Of a stretch of 64,000 nucleotides of DNA, positions 21,870 to 33,709 are shown in pieces. Both the position numbers and the translations under genes were made by a program. Within the stretch, counting starts at the first letter, position 1, and each line of letters starts with the position of its first letter. Origin of the DNA: Adiantum capillus-veneris (lineage: Eukaryota > Streptophyta > Polypodiopsida > Polypodiales > Pteridaceae); contig CM043948.1 in NCBI GenBank assembly GCA_014529385.2, positions 78,228,291 to 78,292,290 on the forward strand, written 5' to 3'. A model generated the notes under the pieces. That model saw only the letters and a program-made list of their open reading frames with translations. It ran no database searches and had not been told where the DNA came from.

Positions 21870-22688
21870 ACACAAGCCATCCAAGCAGCAGAGAGGGCCA
21901 AGAAGAAGCTCAACCAGAAAGAAACGTTTCAAGAGCTACCCGCATACCAATTAGACCCTGATTCAGTCAAGAATGCAAAAGCGATCTATCTCTCAAGGGA
22001 ACAACAAGAGGAGCACAATACCACAGTGTTCATCGACAGATTCAAGAGCGAGGAAGGACATCAGGTAGAGCTACAGCTTCTACTAAAAGAAGTGTATGAT
22101 GTCGCTGCAAAGTCTGAGACCAAAGAAGCCAACCAAAGGCTAGGGCTCAAAGATTTTTATGAACAAGAGCCGTGCAAAGTGGACTTCTAGATATCTTACG
22201 AGGTTTTGTCCACAATCAAAGAAGATGGAACCGCTCAGATTTTTGACCCCCAAGGTAATAAATTTGAAGTGGTAACCAAGGAGATGGTGGTAGAAGCACT
22301 CAGTTTGCCCACAGAAGGAATGACAATGAGGGCAAGAGATAGGAAAGCGGTTGGAACTTCACTAAAGAAACTGCCGCAGCCACCCTTGCAAACCTTATTC
22401 ACAAATAGGTGGAGGAGCTCACAAGGTTATACCATCAGCATTTCCATTTCCTTGTTAAGAGGCCGCCAAGGTATACCATGCCCAATCATGCGGTTACCAG
22501 CCACCTTTACTCAAGTCCTCGAGTCAACAACCGGGCATCCGATTGATCACGCACAATATGTTTTGTCCACATTGAAAGGGACAAAGAAGGAAGGAAAGAC
22601 CACATACCTGGGTGCACCAAAATTGCATACCATGCCATCGGCATGGCCGAAAAACTACCACCTGACCCAGATCAAAACACTTGGATAG
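21870..22688 (+). pseudogene. unknown coding locus, N-terminal part, one in-frame stop
   Basis: One frame runs from about 21870 (TQAIQAAERAKKKLN) to 22688 with a single TAG near 22188. It is rich in Glu, Lys and Gln, then changes to a more globular stretch (FDPQGNKFEVVTKEMVVEAL, then LSLPTEGM). That stretch recalls the N-terminal domains of gag-like ORFs of plant retroelements, but the resemblance is weak. The upstream boundary follows a TTTAG that could be a splice acceptor. It overlaps the next frame at its end, so a +1 shift or short intron is needed. Function is unknown. Confidence 0.4.
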
Positions 22689-23602
22689 TGTCAGCTCAAC
22701 CTTCTCCTCGAGCTACAAGACTTGCCAAGAGATCCTACAAGTCTGATGAAGAATCGACTAAGAGCTCTCCAGAACGGCAAAGCACTAATAGCTCAGATAA
22801 TGAAGAAAAAAGAGCACGACGGGATGAAATGAAGAGAAAAGCCGTGGCAGCACACCAGGAGGAACCCGTACAAAAGAAATCCCGGTTTGAAAGAGAGAAA
22901 CTATCATACCAACATAGCCACCAAGCACAAGGAAAGGACCTAGAAAAGTGGGTACCTATTGGGCTTAAAGGGCCTAGAACCAAGCATCACACCAGGAAGC
23001 ATTTTGAAGATCCCACGGAATCCTTGGAAAATATGTACCAAGAAGCAGAAGCTTTGAAGCTAAAGGAAGCCCAAGAAGCGGTGAGAAAAGCGAAAGAAGC
23101 GGTAGAACATCAAGAGAAAGCAAAGGAAGCCACTGCACAAGGAGAAGAAAAACATACTCAAGGTGAGGTGTCTCCTTGCATCTCTTCTTTTGTCTCTGAA
23201 CACCAAGATCACCCAATGCCGAGCCCACCACAATCACGAGCAGTTAGAACCACAACAAATGAGCCAGCAAAAGAAGCAGAACCTGAACAAGAAAAAGCAT
23301 CCAAATCTACACAAGAACCGAAACAGCAAGAAACAGCAAAATCATCACAACAAGCAACTATATCTACTCAAGAGCAGCAAATAGAGAAAGAGCTAGAGAC
23401 AAAAAAGGCAGCCAATCCTGCACCAGAAGAGGACACCACAAAAACCCTCTACCTCAATACAACAAGAGAAAGCGGAGGCACCACCCTCTACCTCAACGGA
23501 AAAAGATCAACAGCCACAAGGGCAACAACAACAACTAGCAGCCATGACGCAGCTAGAGGTAAAAGAATCTGCAAAAACATCAAGATAACTAACACAAAGT
23601 GA
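22643..23602 (+). pseudogene. unknown coding locus, charged disordered segment
   Basis: A 319-codon open frame with Ser-, Lys-, Glu- and Gln-rich stretches: a putative basic cluster (EEKRARRDEMKRKA), an alternating EA/KA coiled-coil block (LKEAQEAVRKAKEAVEHQEK) and a Gln/Thr-rich end. Coding-like composition and codon periodicity are the main support. After 23500 the same product continues in another frame (QQLAAMTQLEVKESAKTS), which points to a frameshift. No known family was recognised. Confidence 0.45.
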
Positions 23603-24862
23603 AGATTGGAAATCAAATGATGAAGTCATTCTGCAAGTAAATGGGTATGCTAAGAAAATGTAGGAGATGACAGAACAACTTTGCTGAGTAGCACTTGGTT
23701 GTAGCACACGGGCCAAAGAGTTAGAGATGGTGATTTACGCACTCCAAGGGGAGCTGGACAACAAACTCAATGTCATCACCGATCTACAGAGGCAAGTGCA
23801 GGAGTTGAGAGAAGAAACTGAACAACATCAACTCGCAAGAGATAAGCAACATAAAGAAATGGAGGAATTGGGTGAGTTGCTCACAAACTGTCAGATGCAT
23901 GCAAAGCAAAGGATGATCAGCTGACGGAAGCTACAAATGAACTTCTAACTACAACCCTATTAGCTCAAAAGATTGCAAAGGATGATCAGCTGACGGAAGC
24001 TACAAATGAACTTCTAACTACAACCCTATTAGCTCAAAAGATCCATGTACTGTTAGATATAGCCAATGATTTCCTACAGTACTCAGAACAAAGAATCAAT
24101 GATCAGGCGATATTCTTGCGGAAAATACGAGAAAATCCAACCATTATCTTGATCAAGGGAACAGATAAGGTCTACAAGGCGTTAGAAAAGAAAAATAAAT
24201 ACCTTGAGCTGGAGCTGAAATTAGAGAAGTCTAAGTGCAGAGACCTGGCCTTGATGCGGGTCCAAAGAGAAGACGAGCTGCTGAAGGAGATAGATGAACT
24301 CAAAAGAGTCAACGAGCTACTGAGAGAGGGACGCCCGGAAACGCAAGAAGAGGCAGGCACTTCAAAGCAACCTCAAATAGAAATCCCCTCAGTCTCATTC
24401 ACTGACATGGAGACACAACCAGGAGTAGAGCTAAGTGGAGAGGAGGAGTTTCAAGTACCAATTAATGAAGCAGACACAGTGCCTATGGTCCAATTCTCAA
24501 AGGCTCAAGAAGATGCACTGAAAGAAAAAATTACACAAGAGGTAGATGAGCAGTGGAAGGTAGCAATGGATTGGGAGCTGAGAGTACTTCATTCCGTCAA
24601 TGTCATACAACTCACTCCCAATCAAATAAATATGCAATGGCACCAACAATCCCTGCCCTATCCTCTGATTAAAGTGGAGTTTGTGCAGGTAAAAGAAAGG
24701 CTTTATGCAGACATGAAAGTCGAGATTGCAGATCAAGACCACCCAAAGTGGAGGTTGAGTTGGCTAAACAAGAATCCAAGGTACTTGATTCTGTTCACAA
24801 GAGCACCTGCAGCGCTACAAAAGGATCCTACCTTTTGTCCTGTGCCAAGAGTAAGGACCTAG
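23530..24862 (+). pseudogene. unknown coding locus, coiled-coil segment
   Basis: After a frameshift the translation runs MTQLEVKES, with stops near 23587, 23659 and 23683, then ELDNKLNVITDLQRQVQELR and, after another shift near 23905, a frame through to 24862. Heptad-like patterns (LDNKLNVITDLQRQVQEL, LELELKLEKSKCRDL, ELLKEIDELKRVNELL) indicate long coiled coils. The C-terminal third is acidic, then more globular (WELRVLHSVNVIQLTPNQ). It could be a structural gag-like protein of an unclassified retroelement or a host gene relic. Confidence 0.45.
23906..24043 (+). repeat. 69-bp in-frame tandem duplication
   Basis: The unit starting GCAAAGGATGATCAGCTGAC at 23906 repeats at 23975 with a single difference at the last base. 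At 69 bp (23 codons) it keeps the reading frame (KDDQLTEATNELLTTT twice). Near-identity shows it is recent relative to the rest of the decay. Confidence 0.95.
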
Positions 24863-25302
24863 ATAGCACACGAGGCACTACTAAAGAAGCGGCCAACTTG
24901 GTTGAATTACCCCAGATTCCCTGCTCTAGAAAAGTGATAGCAGACTAAAGAGTACATGGTGAAAATCCTAAAGGGCGCCATGTAATTCTTTAAAAGTGTA
25001 CCAGATTTGTCATGTGAAATGCTATACAAAATTTGTCGAATGATGCTCACCTGCATCGAAGTGTTCAATGAGCCAGAGCAAGTAGGCACCCCTTGGATGT
25101 CATTCCTCAAGGGTAAAAAATGGTTGTGCTATGATATCAATGGCCAAACTTTCGAAGAAGTCCTCTATGGCTTCTACGCCACGTGTATGTTTCTACCTTC
25201 TCACAATATGTTGGCATTCGAGGAAGCGTTCTACATGGGATTCTTCACTTGGCGAATGAAAATATTTGGGCCAGTGATCAACAACCTGACGTCAAGGTTT
25301 GT
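24863..25302 (+). pseudogene. unknown coding locus, last visible part, cut by gypsy insertion
   Basis: A frame from about 24965 to 25302 encodes an aromatic-rich segment (MSCEMLYKICRMMLT, VGTPWMSFLKGKKWLCYD, FEEVLYGFYATCMFLPS, FFTWRMKIFGPVINNL) and reads straight into the 5' LTR of the gypsy element at 25303. The LTR insertion therefore truncated it. The downstream half is not found after 40905. Family unknown. Confidence 0.4.
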
Positions 25303-26189
25303 TGTAAGGTTTCCAGTTTTTGAAACCTTAGAAATTGTACAAAGCCTGATCAAATTAACTTGGCTGTTAAGAAAACATTGTAGAATGATCCAACTATGGT
25401 AAATATTGGTATTTTTGGAACCGTAACCAGGGCTTTACTATGGTTAGAAATTTTCATAACAGAATTCCGATGAAATCTGGAAAAGTTACAGGCTCTGAAA
25501 GGTTACACTGTGAATTTAATTGGTTAAGTAAAATTGAAAGGTTTCAGTAATTATTATTGCTAAAGACTTTTTATCTTAAAGCTCAAGAAACTGCAGATAT
25601 TTCCAAGTTTAATCGTTAAAAGTCAGGAAAAATAGCAGAACTCGATTTTGGAAATATGTGGGGCTGTGGTGAACCTGCCCAAGCCAATTTTAACAGCAGG
25701 TGGTGCTAGAGGGAAGCTGGGGGCTTGCTTAAGGTACCAGGACCTACAAGAAACAACCCAGGGGCCTTGAAAAACTATAAATGGATCCCCCTTCTTCACA
25801 AGAAAATTGGACTCGGAGTCTTGGAAAATTCTCTCTCATCTAGAGGGATCTCTACTCAGAAATCACTAGAGAGCAAAGCTCTAGTTGGTTGATCAACGGT
25901 AATTAGCACTAAACCTTTTTAATTAGCAGAATTATGCTAATCTATTTATATTTTATTAATTAATTAAATTTATTAAGAAGATTAAACTTACTTACACTCT
26001 AAAATTCTCTCCTAATTTTGAATTCTCTGTTGATTATTGAGATTAAGCTTAGGGATACTAATCTAGTTAATTATTATATTACATTAGGACTGAAATTACT
26101 CATTTTAACCATAAATTAATGATAATTATACTAATTAAACTTAGATTAAGATGAGATGATTATTAGAGTTGTGTTAGACTGTCAATATG

Positions 26190-26820
26190 CTTAAAAAATT
26201 ATCTTTTAATTTTGTGAATAATTTTTATAATTATTTAAGCATAATTACATTATTTTTAAGAGAAAAGCAAAGGAGAAATGATCAAATTAATCTAAAAATC
26301 TTTGAGATAATTATCAAAGGTAAAATACATCTTAAGAAACCCGTGATAATTATTTTAACTATGCCAAAAAACACTTTTTAAGGGAAAATAAGAGGGGAAA
26401 ATAGAAAATTTATCTAAAAAGCTTTGAAAAAATTATCAGAGATAAAACACATCTTAGGAAACCCGTGATAATTATCTTAACTATAGATAATTAGTTTAAC
26501 CAATTATCTGAGAAAAAAACAAAATGTGTTTAAGAGAAAATAAAAGGAGGAAAATAGCAAAGTAATCTAAAAAGCTTTGAGATAATTATCAGAAGTAGAA
26601 CACATCTTAGGAAACCCGTAATAATTATCTTAACCACATAAAATTAGTTTATCTAATAATCTTAGTAGAAAAACACTTTTTTAAAGAGAAAATAGCAAAT
26701 TAAATTAAAAAGCTTTGAGATAATTATCAGAGGTAAAACGTATCTTAAGAAACCCGTGATAATTATTATAACTACAGAAAAATAGTTTAACTAATTATCT
26801 CAGCAAAAAAATACTTTTTA
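26190..26820. repeat. hairpin-bearing repeat array inside 5' LTR
   Basis: Four units of about 135-150 bp share AAAAAGCTTTGAGATAATTA, CATCTTA(A/G)GAAACCCGTGA and GATAATTAGTTTAACCAATTAT. The last is a near-perfect inverted repeat. Two to three more units lie at 30690-31060, beyond the nested insertion, so the array was continuous before it. Confidence 0.85.
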
Positions 26821-26932
26821 CTTGGTGAGCCAAAGCTCTTTTTTCCAAACAAGGCCAAGGAATTGAGCCACTTGGCTCAATCCAGACCCTAGATCCTCAA
26901 TTATTAATTTCTCAATCGTGACCATACAATCA

Positions 26933-28700
26933 TTAAAAAAAAAGAGAACAAAAACAGCAAGCTTTTTTCACCACACTGCAATCCGCACTGCTTTTTATCT
27001 GCGCTGCTATAAAATAAACAAGTAAGCAGTCACAAGCCAGATCCAGAACGATGAAGCGCAGGGAAGAGCATGATTGATCAAGTGGATGTCTTGATAAGGG
27101 CAAAGCAGCACTACTCTTCAAGAGCTTCTCAATCTGTACGCTACTCTGAACTAGAGAAGGAGGTGGTTGTGGCTTGTAAGCGACGCCTCTGGCCTTCCTT
27201 TTTACTAATCGACACTTCTCGTTCTCTTCGCTTCTTGCAAGTTTTCCCTGTGCTCTACTCGTCAATGGGTTCCCTTGTAATGTCCTGAACTTTGTCTTGC
27301 TGCTCGTCAACGACTGCCGTCGCTTTGCAACTCGCCTCTGCAGTCGCCAAGGCTCGTCTGATTTCTCTCTTATCGGCCCGAAGGCCTTGATGAAGTCCTC
27401 ACTATTAACGAGCTCATCTTCAATCAATAGTTCCGCCATATATTACCTTTCTGAAGGTCGCCACAATCAAGAAGCAAAGGAGGAGGACTCAGCTCTCCAA
27501 GCCTTGGCTCTGCAAAAGGACTCACGGCCTTCTAGTGCTACTGAAACAGAAGATATCAGAGTTCAATCAATGATCAATTGGCCTAATCTGGAGTCGGATC
27601 ACCAACACTCATTGCCTTCCCAAGCCCATTCAGCACATTTTTCTACTGATGCTATCGGCAGGTTGTTGGAGATGGAGACAGCAGAGTCAGAAGAAATGGA
27701 ACGAGTAAACGTCAAAGTGGACATGAGGGCAGAAAAGCTTAGCAAGATCGATCACACAAAAGCTTCTGATGGTTATCCTCAAGTAATTATAAGCCAGTGG
27801 CTTCAGTGCTAGCTGCTTGCACTTTTAGCAAAGTGTGTGAGGGGATTAGTGGCACACAGCTCAATGTCGAGGGAAAGGCATTGGGGAAAATTTCCACTAA
27901 TGCAAGTCATGGTTTGATGAACCGTTGACTTCAGTCGCATTCCTCGTCCAACTCTGTTGATAGCCTATCTGAAAATTTGATGAGGCAAGCATTTTGGAAC
28001 AATATGTAGACAAACAGAAACATCTCTTATGACCAATTCAACGCAGAATATGGTGTCCGCCGCCGCAGGAGTTGGTTAATGTGTAGCTCCAAGGAGATGC
28101 ATTAACATTGCAGTGGAAGTCAAGTAGTAAATCATGCAGGTGCCTTCACTGCTGATCAGGATCAAAAGAATAGACAAAGAGCAGAAGCAGGAGCCAATTC
28201 TTTTTTCCATACAAAGAGATTTGATGCTGGAGAAGCTGACGAATACGGACTGTAGAGTAATGGCAATTCTGGAGACAAGCATACCAACATCTCAGCACCT
28301 ATTAGCCTCCAGGAGCAGTTCACTGTTGTCCATTCAACAATTGGGTGGGATAGCAGAAACTCTAGACAATATGGCCAATATTGCGGCCTGTAAAGAGCTT
28401 CTCTTGCTATTAACCATGATTTGGTGGCGGATCCTATGAGAAAAGGTCCATGTATGCAACAGCTATCAGATCAAGTTCAGATGGTTGCATAGATGACAAA
28501 CATCAGTTTGGTATTGTAGCCAACACAAACCCTCATTTTTCCTTGGGGCAGTGATAATCGATTCACATCTTCTCAAAGGTCTTTTGTGCAACAAGCGGTT
28601 GAGGTAGAAACCCCATATAGCAAGCACGACTTCAGCTCAACAACACTGCAAGGTTGGTTATCTACATCCAAGTTTCCACGCGCATGCGTTTGCTTGGCGC
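26933..28700. pseudogene. unrecognised coding-like fragments inside nested insertion
   Basis: A 168-codon minus-strand frame (27439-26933) begins MAELLIEDELVNSEDFIKAF and is rich in basic and Ser residues. On the plus strand, 27297-27812 and, after a frame change, 27800-28000 (KPVASVLAACTFSKVCEGIS) read as a Ser/Glu-rich polypeptide with later stops. The two strands overlap around 27300-27440, so at most one is real there. The plus-strand series looks like a processed or captured gene fragment of unknown identity. Confidence 0.3.
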
Positions 28701-29711
28701 AACACATAAATGCTACGGGGCAGAGCACGGCTTCCGTTTCTTATAATTTTTTGGAGAGACCATAGTGCCAACTCTCCACCATACTTTTGTATCGCACCTT
28801 TGTATGACGTGCGCTGTATACTTTGCACTTTCAATCTATGACATTTCATTGCAAGACTATATGTTTAACTATTTACATTGCTTTTTTGTAGCTCGAGTCA
28901 CAAAATCGGTGTGTAGATTGGACAATTGAAAAGCAGCAGTACAACATTGGAGGTTAGTAAAGCACCTCATTTACTGTTGCAAGACATTTATGCTTTATCT
29001 ATTTGCTTGTTTTAGAATTTTTTGCATTACTTCCTTTGCTTCGGTTTATTTGGATCTCGTTTTCAAGACTATACACTTGATGTCAATCTCTGCACATGCT
29101 ACTTACACACGCAACTCTTTACATGCAGTTGCTAGCCAATGCATGTGATGTATTACAATAGTGAATGCATGTAGTGTATCACAATAGTGAATTCTTCTTG
29201 TGCATCTTTACTTTAGATCTAAATAATCGATACCATACTAGGTGTTGAAATAATTAATATCATACTACATATGTCCTCATTTCTCTCGCACTAGGTGTTA
29301 GTATGAAGTTCTCAAGACCTAGAAGATTACAGTCCAAGTATCAATAAGCTAGGGAGCAAACTGTAACCAACTTGAAACTAGCTTACCGTCCATATGCTAG
29401 ATCATGGTTTAAAATTACTGCATTGTATAAAGATTGGAGCATGCAATCTGACATCTTTGCTCACAATCAAGAAATATGTCCCTCCTGCACGGCGGCATAC
29501 CTAACATATATGGCGATAAACTAGGTCGACAGACAAATGAAATAGACACTCCTACTGTCCTCACTTCTGTATTATTGTTGGATGCTTTGCCATCGAAGCG
29601 GGAACAACAAGACTTAGCAGCATTGCATCTAAAATACATTACCAGTTCAAAATACCAACCATGAATCAACAGTAACCCCTCTCTATTCGTGACACCAATG
29701 AGTGATATTTC
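28701..29711. other. anonymous part of nested insertion
   Basis: No domain was recognised. An open frame at 29476-29664 (MSLLHGGIPNIYGDKLGRQT) lies directly upstream of the helicase fragment and may be linked to it through a frame change, but this is not supported by motifs. Confidence 0.3.
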
Positions 29712-29984
29712 TATAGAAAAGGGGAATATCTTATAATTATAGACGAGCTATCCATGTTAATCCAAACGACATTTTACCTTATCGTAAGACAAAATGTTAA
29801 CGTAACAAGGAATACATTGACAGATCACTTCAACAACAAATGTGTTCTCTTTCTTGGTGATCTTGCCCAACTACTCCCAGTTTTTAGTCATGCACAGGAG
29901 CTTTTTAACACATGCTATATCACAAGCTCGGTCCACTTTCTACATGCAACTTTCTATAGGACCTTGAATTGCTTCAGTTCTTGA
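29712..29984 (+). pseudogene. PIF1-like helicase fragment
   Basis: The frame starting GEYLIIIDELSML at about 29720 contains a Walker B motif (IIIDELSML) followed about 35 residues later by CVLFLGDLAQLLPVF, the GD.QL.PV motif of PIF1-type DNA helicases. These helicases unwind DNA. In plants, fragments of this kind usually come from the RepHel protein of Helitron transposons, though host PIF1 is possible. Walker A, the nickase domain and the C-terminal half are missing, and a stop follows at 29984. Confidence 0.65.
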
Positions 29985-31521
29985 CCATTATTTGTGAAAG
30001 AAAACCATCTATAGATGAGATTAATTGTACCTTGGGTACATGTATTATAGATGAATTACATATGCATGACTACATCAACAACTCTACTCCGATAATTTGT
30101 ACTCACACATGAGGCTTCCAATACTATAAAAACCTGGCCTTGAATAAGTTGTACAATTAAACTGATATTAAACATGTTGCAAATGGTGCAACATGTTTTG
30201 TCGATGCCATAGCACAAAAAAACAAAGAAGGTGAGGTTACATGTATCGCTGTCCTCATTCATTGTACTCATATTAACTACAAAAGAAGAAAGGCAAAACA
30301 CAAATAACTACAAAAGAAGAAAGAAAAAACACAGTCAACATCCACCTTCTATGCTACCAACCATTCGATGAAAATTTTCTTTTCAAAATACTTTCCGTTT
30401 GCAAGAATTTACATGTAGCACATATACTAGAGAAAAAAAAATCATCAGTATACAACCTCCCTTTGGATATAATCTCAACTGTAATTATCCCTATAATCTT
30501 GAATAATTGATGCACTTAACTGTCTCCTCCCATAAACATTATTTCAAATGTATATCCCTTTCACGCAGTGCCGCCCTTGCCAAATTAATCATGCTCTTGT
30601 TTCCATCAGTGCTAGATACTAAATGTCAATTTGCATATGTCCTAGTGTATTCTATAAATGTTGTATAGCAAGGCCCACCAAGCAAGACTAGTTTAAAGGA
30701 AAAATAAATAGGAGAAAATAGCAAATTAGTATAAAAAGCTTTGAGATAATTATCAGAGGTTAAATCTTAAGAAACTTGTGGTAATTATCTTAATCATAGA
30801 TAATTAGTTTATCTAATTATCTCAGTACAAAAACACTATTTTTAAGGAAAAATTAAAGGGAGAAAAGAGAAAATTAAACTAAAAAGCTTTGAGATAATTA
30901 TCAGAGGTAAAACATATCTTAAGAACTCGCATACTTATCTTACGCACAAATAATTAGTTTAGCTAATTATCTTAACTAATATTATAGATTTTGTGTGCAA
31001 ATTGGGAAAAGGAGATTAGTAAATAAATTTATATAATTACGTGATAATTACCAAAGATCAGAAACAGCTTTTGAAGGTTAGGAAAATTACCTTAGCCCAA
31101 AAAATTAGTATAACAAATTTTCGTCCCCCAATATTGTCTAAATTAGACCATAAATCTAGAAGGAAAATTTATAAATCAATTTTATGAGTTAGCCAAAAAA
31201 TTATTGGAGATATAACATACTAAACTCCATCTAGGGTAAATATCCCACTATGAGATAGATAACTCATAATTTACTAAGGCCAAAATATGGTATTTTGGAG
31301 AATAAATAAAAAGAGAAAAAAAAAAAAAAAGCTCCAATAAATATGTGATAATTATTGGAGAATACTAATAGTACTAGGAAGCTACAGGAGAAATATCTTA
31401 TCCAAATATTTAACAAGGATACCTATTTACTCCAAAAATCTTTATTTTTGGATAAAAGGAATAAAAGAGATTATTCAAGTAATTCTCTAATCGATTAAGT
31501 CCTTTTATAAAGGATACCAAT

Positions 31522-31674
31522 ATGGCTCCAAAAAGAACCAGAGGAAATCCTCTTTCCGATGAAGAGGATACAATCAACAAAAGAAATCGAGCAACTCATG
31601 ACCATGAGGTTGGGCCTAGTCATAGGCCTACGGAGGAAAAGTTTGCAGGCGTCAGCGCAACAGCAAATGGCTGA
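31522..31674 (+). CDS. small basic ORF within the 5' LTR
   Basis: A 50-codon frame opens MAPKRTRGNPLSDEEDTINK and ends at a TGA at 31672. The Arg/Lys-rich start resembles the N-terminus of many gypsy gag proteins. A TATA-like TTTATAAAGG lies about 15 bp upstream. The 3' LTR lacks this interval, so conservation cannot be tested within the element. It may be a displaced gag start, or unrelated sequence acquired by the 5' LTR. Confidence 0.35.
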   Translation: MAPKRTRGNPLSDEEDTINKRNRATHDHEVGPSHRPTEEKFAGVSATANG

Positions 31675-32824
31675 TGAGTCATAAGTGGATTTCCATTTGT
31701 TCACTTAAGTCTTTAAATAGCTTAAAGTTTGTTTATAAATTAACATTGTATACGTAAGAACTAGAAAGGATTAACTGGCCGTAAACGGAAGGTGACTTCC
31801 AAGAAACCAACGAGCAATGATTGTAAAATAGAAAAGAAATGATTGGGCTATGACTGATTGACCTAGAAAAGAAATGTTTGATCATCCTTAAGACAACTTG
31901 TCTCAAGACACCTCTAATTCCTTGGAATATTTTACTCCAAGTAATGAGTAATGATGGTGACTCCGCCATGGATGAGTCGGTTCCTTAGTGTGCGTGGAAT
32001 CTTTACCCTGTGCTTGTCTGTGCTTGTGGATATTGCTTAGGATATCGAGTTTATCCTATATGAACCGCCCGATTGTATGGGCAACCGGTTGGCGTATGGG
32101 CACCCGGACTTTGGGTGATGACTTTTTTCACCCCAATTGTTATAACTAAGGAATGGGTGCCATTTTTTCACCTCTGTATAGATGGTCTTGAGACAAGCCA
32201 ATACTCGTCAGAGTTAGTCCAGAATGAGAGTACCTTGTCTTAAGTCTAAAGATGTCTGTTTGCTAAAAGAATGGTTTTGATATTGTTTTCAAGGGCTGTT
32301 TTAATGAAAGTGAGCTATGAAAGTTTAAAGAAATTATTGTTTTAATTGTGACAAGAATGCGGTACTAATTAAATAACAAAGCAATATGTGTGAGTGTGGG
32401 ATGGTAAGTGGGGATTGACTAAGGTTGTCAATCATGGATGGTGGACCCGATTAGTCAGGTAACTATCCATTATCGTGCAGTAAAAGCGTCTAGAAACTTC
32501 TCCACTTAGAAGAGGAGTCCACCAGCGGCTGTACCCTCACACATGTTAGAGGGAAAAAAGTGTTGGCTAAGGAAACCTTAATTTTAATGTGAATGATGGA
32601 AGTTATAGGCCGGAATAGTTTTTTTTAATCCAACAAGCTGTCCCATTTCCACTGCGAGAAAGGACTAGGTCTCCTTCTAGGGCTATAAACCTAAACCATT
32701 ATTAATGGTAAGGGTGAATTCCCTGCATTCTTCTTGTTTAGGGACTCATGTTTTATTAGGCCTAGAGACCTGTCAAGGATCCCATATCGCTTTTTGGTGT
32801 TGGCGGGTCTCGGGACCTCACAAG

Positions 32825-32841
32825 TGGTATTAGAGCAAGGT
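32825..32841 (+). promoter_or_regulatory. primer binding site, initiator Met-tRNA type
   Basis: TGGTATTAGAGCAAGG, two bases after the LTR end, differs by one base from the standard plant site (TGGTATCAGAGC) that pairs with the 3' end of initiator Met-tRNA to start minus-strand DNA synthesis. Confidence 0.9.
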
Positions 32842-33084
32842 TTAACAAGGTCTTGACTCTATGATGAAAATTTGACAAAATAGGCACAATAAGTATTTTG
32901 TATTTTTAATTGAAGTATATTTTGAGATGAGAATTTTCCTATCAATACGGGAAAATGTCCGCCAAGCTTATCGGAAGTTTATGATCTTCAAATTCATGTT
33001 CGAGGCTGCTTGAAACTCCAATAAATTTTTATTTCGCAAGAGCATCATGCAATTATTAGACAAAATGTTTTCCCCTCCTCCTAC

Positions 33085-33420
33085 ATGGGAAATCAGCTGG
33101 TCACAGTTTGGCAAATTTTTTTGATTGATGCGGGACAGATAGAAGGATTGGCACTAAATTTGAAGAGACACAAATGGGCAGAAACACTTCGGAGCATCAA
33201 AGTTTTCTTTTTCAATGGGACTGAAGATCAGAATCAAACTATTACTATAGATGGGGTAGAGGTGTCTTAGAATCAGTGGATATTTGATCAGTTAGCTAAT
33301 GTTATATACCCAGGTAGGATTAGACCCATGAGGGTAGGCCCTAAGTTTGGAGGACCAAAAGATGTTATATTTTTTGATCCCCTGTCAGACCCACCAGTGC
33401 TTAAGAAGATTTTGGTATAG
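33085..33420 (+). pseudogene. coding-like leader between PBS and gag, unrecognised
   Basis: A frame from 33085 to about 33420 is open except for one TAG near 33268, with a coding-like run (WAETLRSIKVFFFNGTEDQN, then ITIDGVEV). It is not a known gag motif. It may be an N-terminal gag part or captured sequence. Confidence 0.3.
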
Positions 33421-33709
33421 AGAGTCCATCTTGTACATAGTATGCGCCAGTGATTGTATTAACACTTGTATATGCCATGGTTTTATGATAATGGCATGCT
33501 TTGTGTAATTCAAATGGAATGGCTATAGTAATTGTTGGATTTCTATTTTCATTCAAAGTTCTGAAAGTATATACATAGACTAGAAAAGTTGCATGACAAC
33601 ACAAAATTACATGTTATCACTAAAATATCTTCATTAATAAAAAAATGAGTGTAATCCAAAAAGCCTTTACACTCCCACCCAGAAGAAGAAACTACTACTA
33701 AAACAAGCT

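Larger units (their letters stand above)
26821..30686. mobile_element. nested insertion in the 5' LTR with short inverted termini
   Basis: The LTR repeat array is interrupted between ATACTTTTTA (26820) and ACTAGTTTAAAGG (after 30686), an interval absent from the 3' LTR. The insert starts CTTGGTGAGCC and ends GGCCCACCAAG (30672-30682), an 11-bp inverted repeat with one mismatch. It carries fragments of coding sequence (a serine-rich ORF and a PIF1-like helicase piece). Short inverted termini argue for a cut-and-paste, possibly Mutator-type carrier of captured fragments; the helicase fragment alternatively suggests a Helitron. The target duplication is unclear (ACTTTTTA against ACTAGTTTA). Confidence 0.6.
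25303..32822 (+). repeat. 5' LTR, with nested insertion
   Basis: Begins TGTAAGGTTTCC and ends GGGACCTCACA just before the primer site, matching 37826-40905 over most of its length (for example TTGGTATTTTTGGAACCGTAACC, TCACTAGAGA, CAACCGGTTGGCGTATGGGC). Subtracting the 3.87 kb insertion at 26821-30686 leaves about 3.65 kb, long for an LTR. The segment at about 31395-31925 is missing from the 3' LTR. A TATA-like TTTATAAAGG lies at about 31504. Confidence 0.85.

Noticed and set aside
26821-30686. Complete Helitron with TC start and CTRR end
   Set aside because: CTAG followed by T occurs at the right side, but no TC start or 3' hairpin is visible and short inverted termini are present, so the class is left open.
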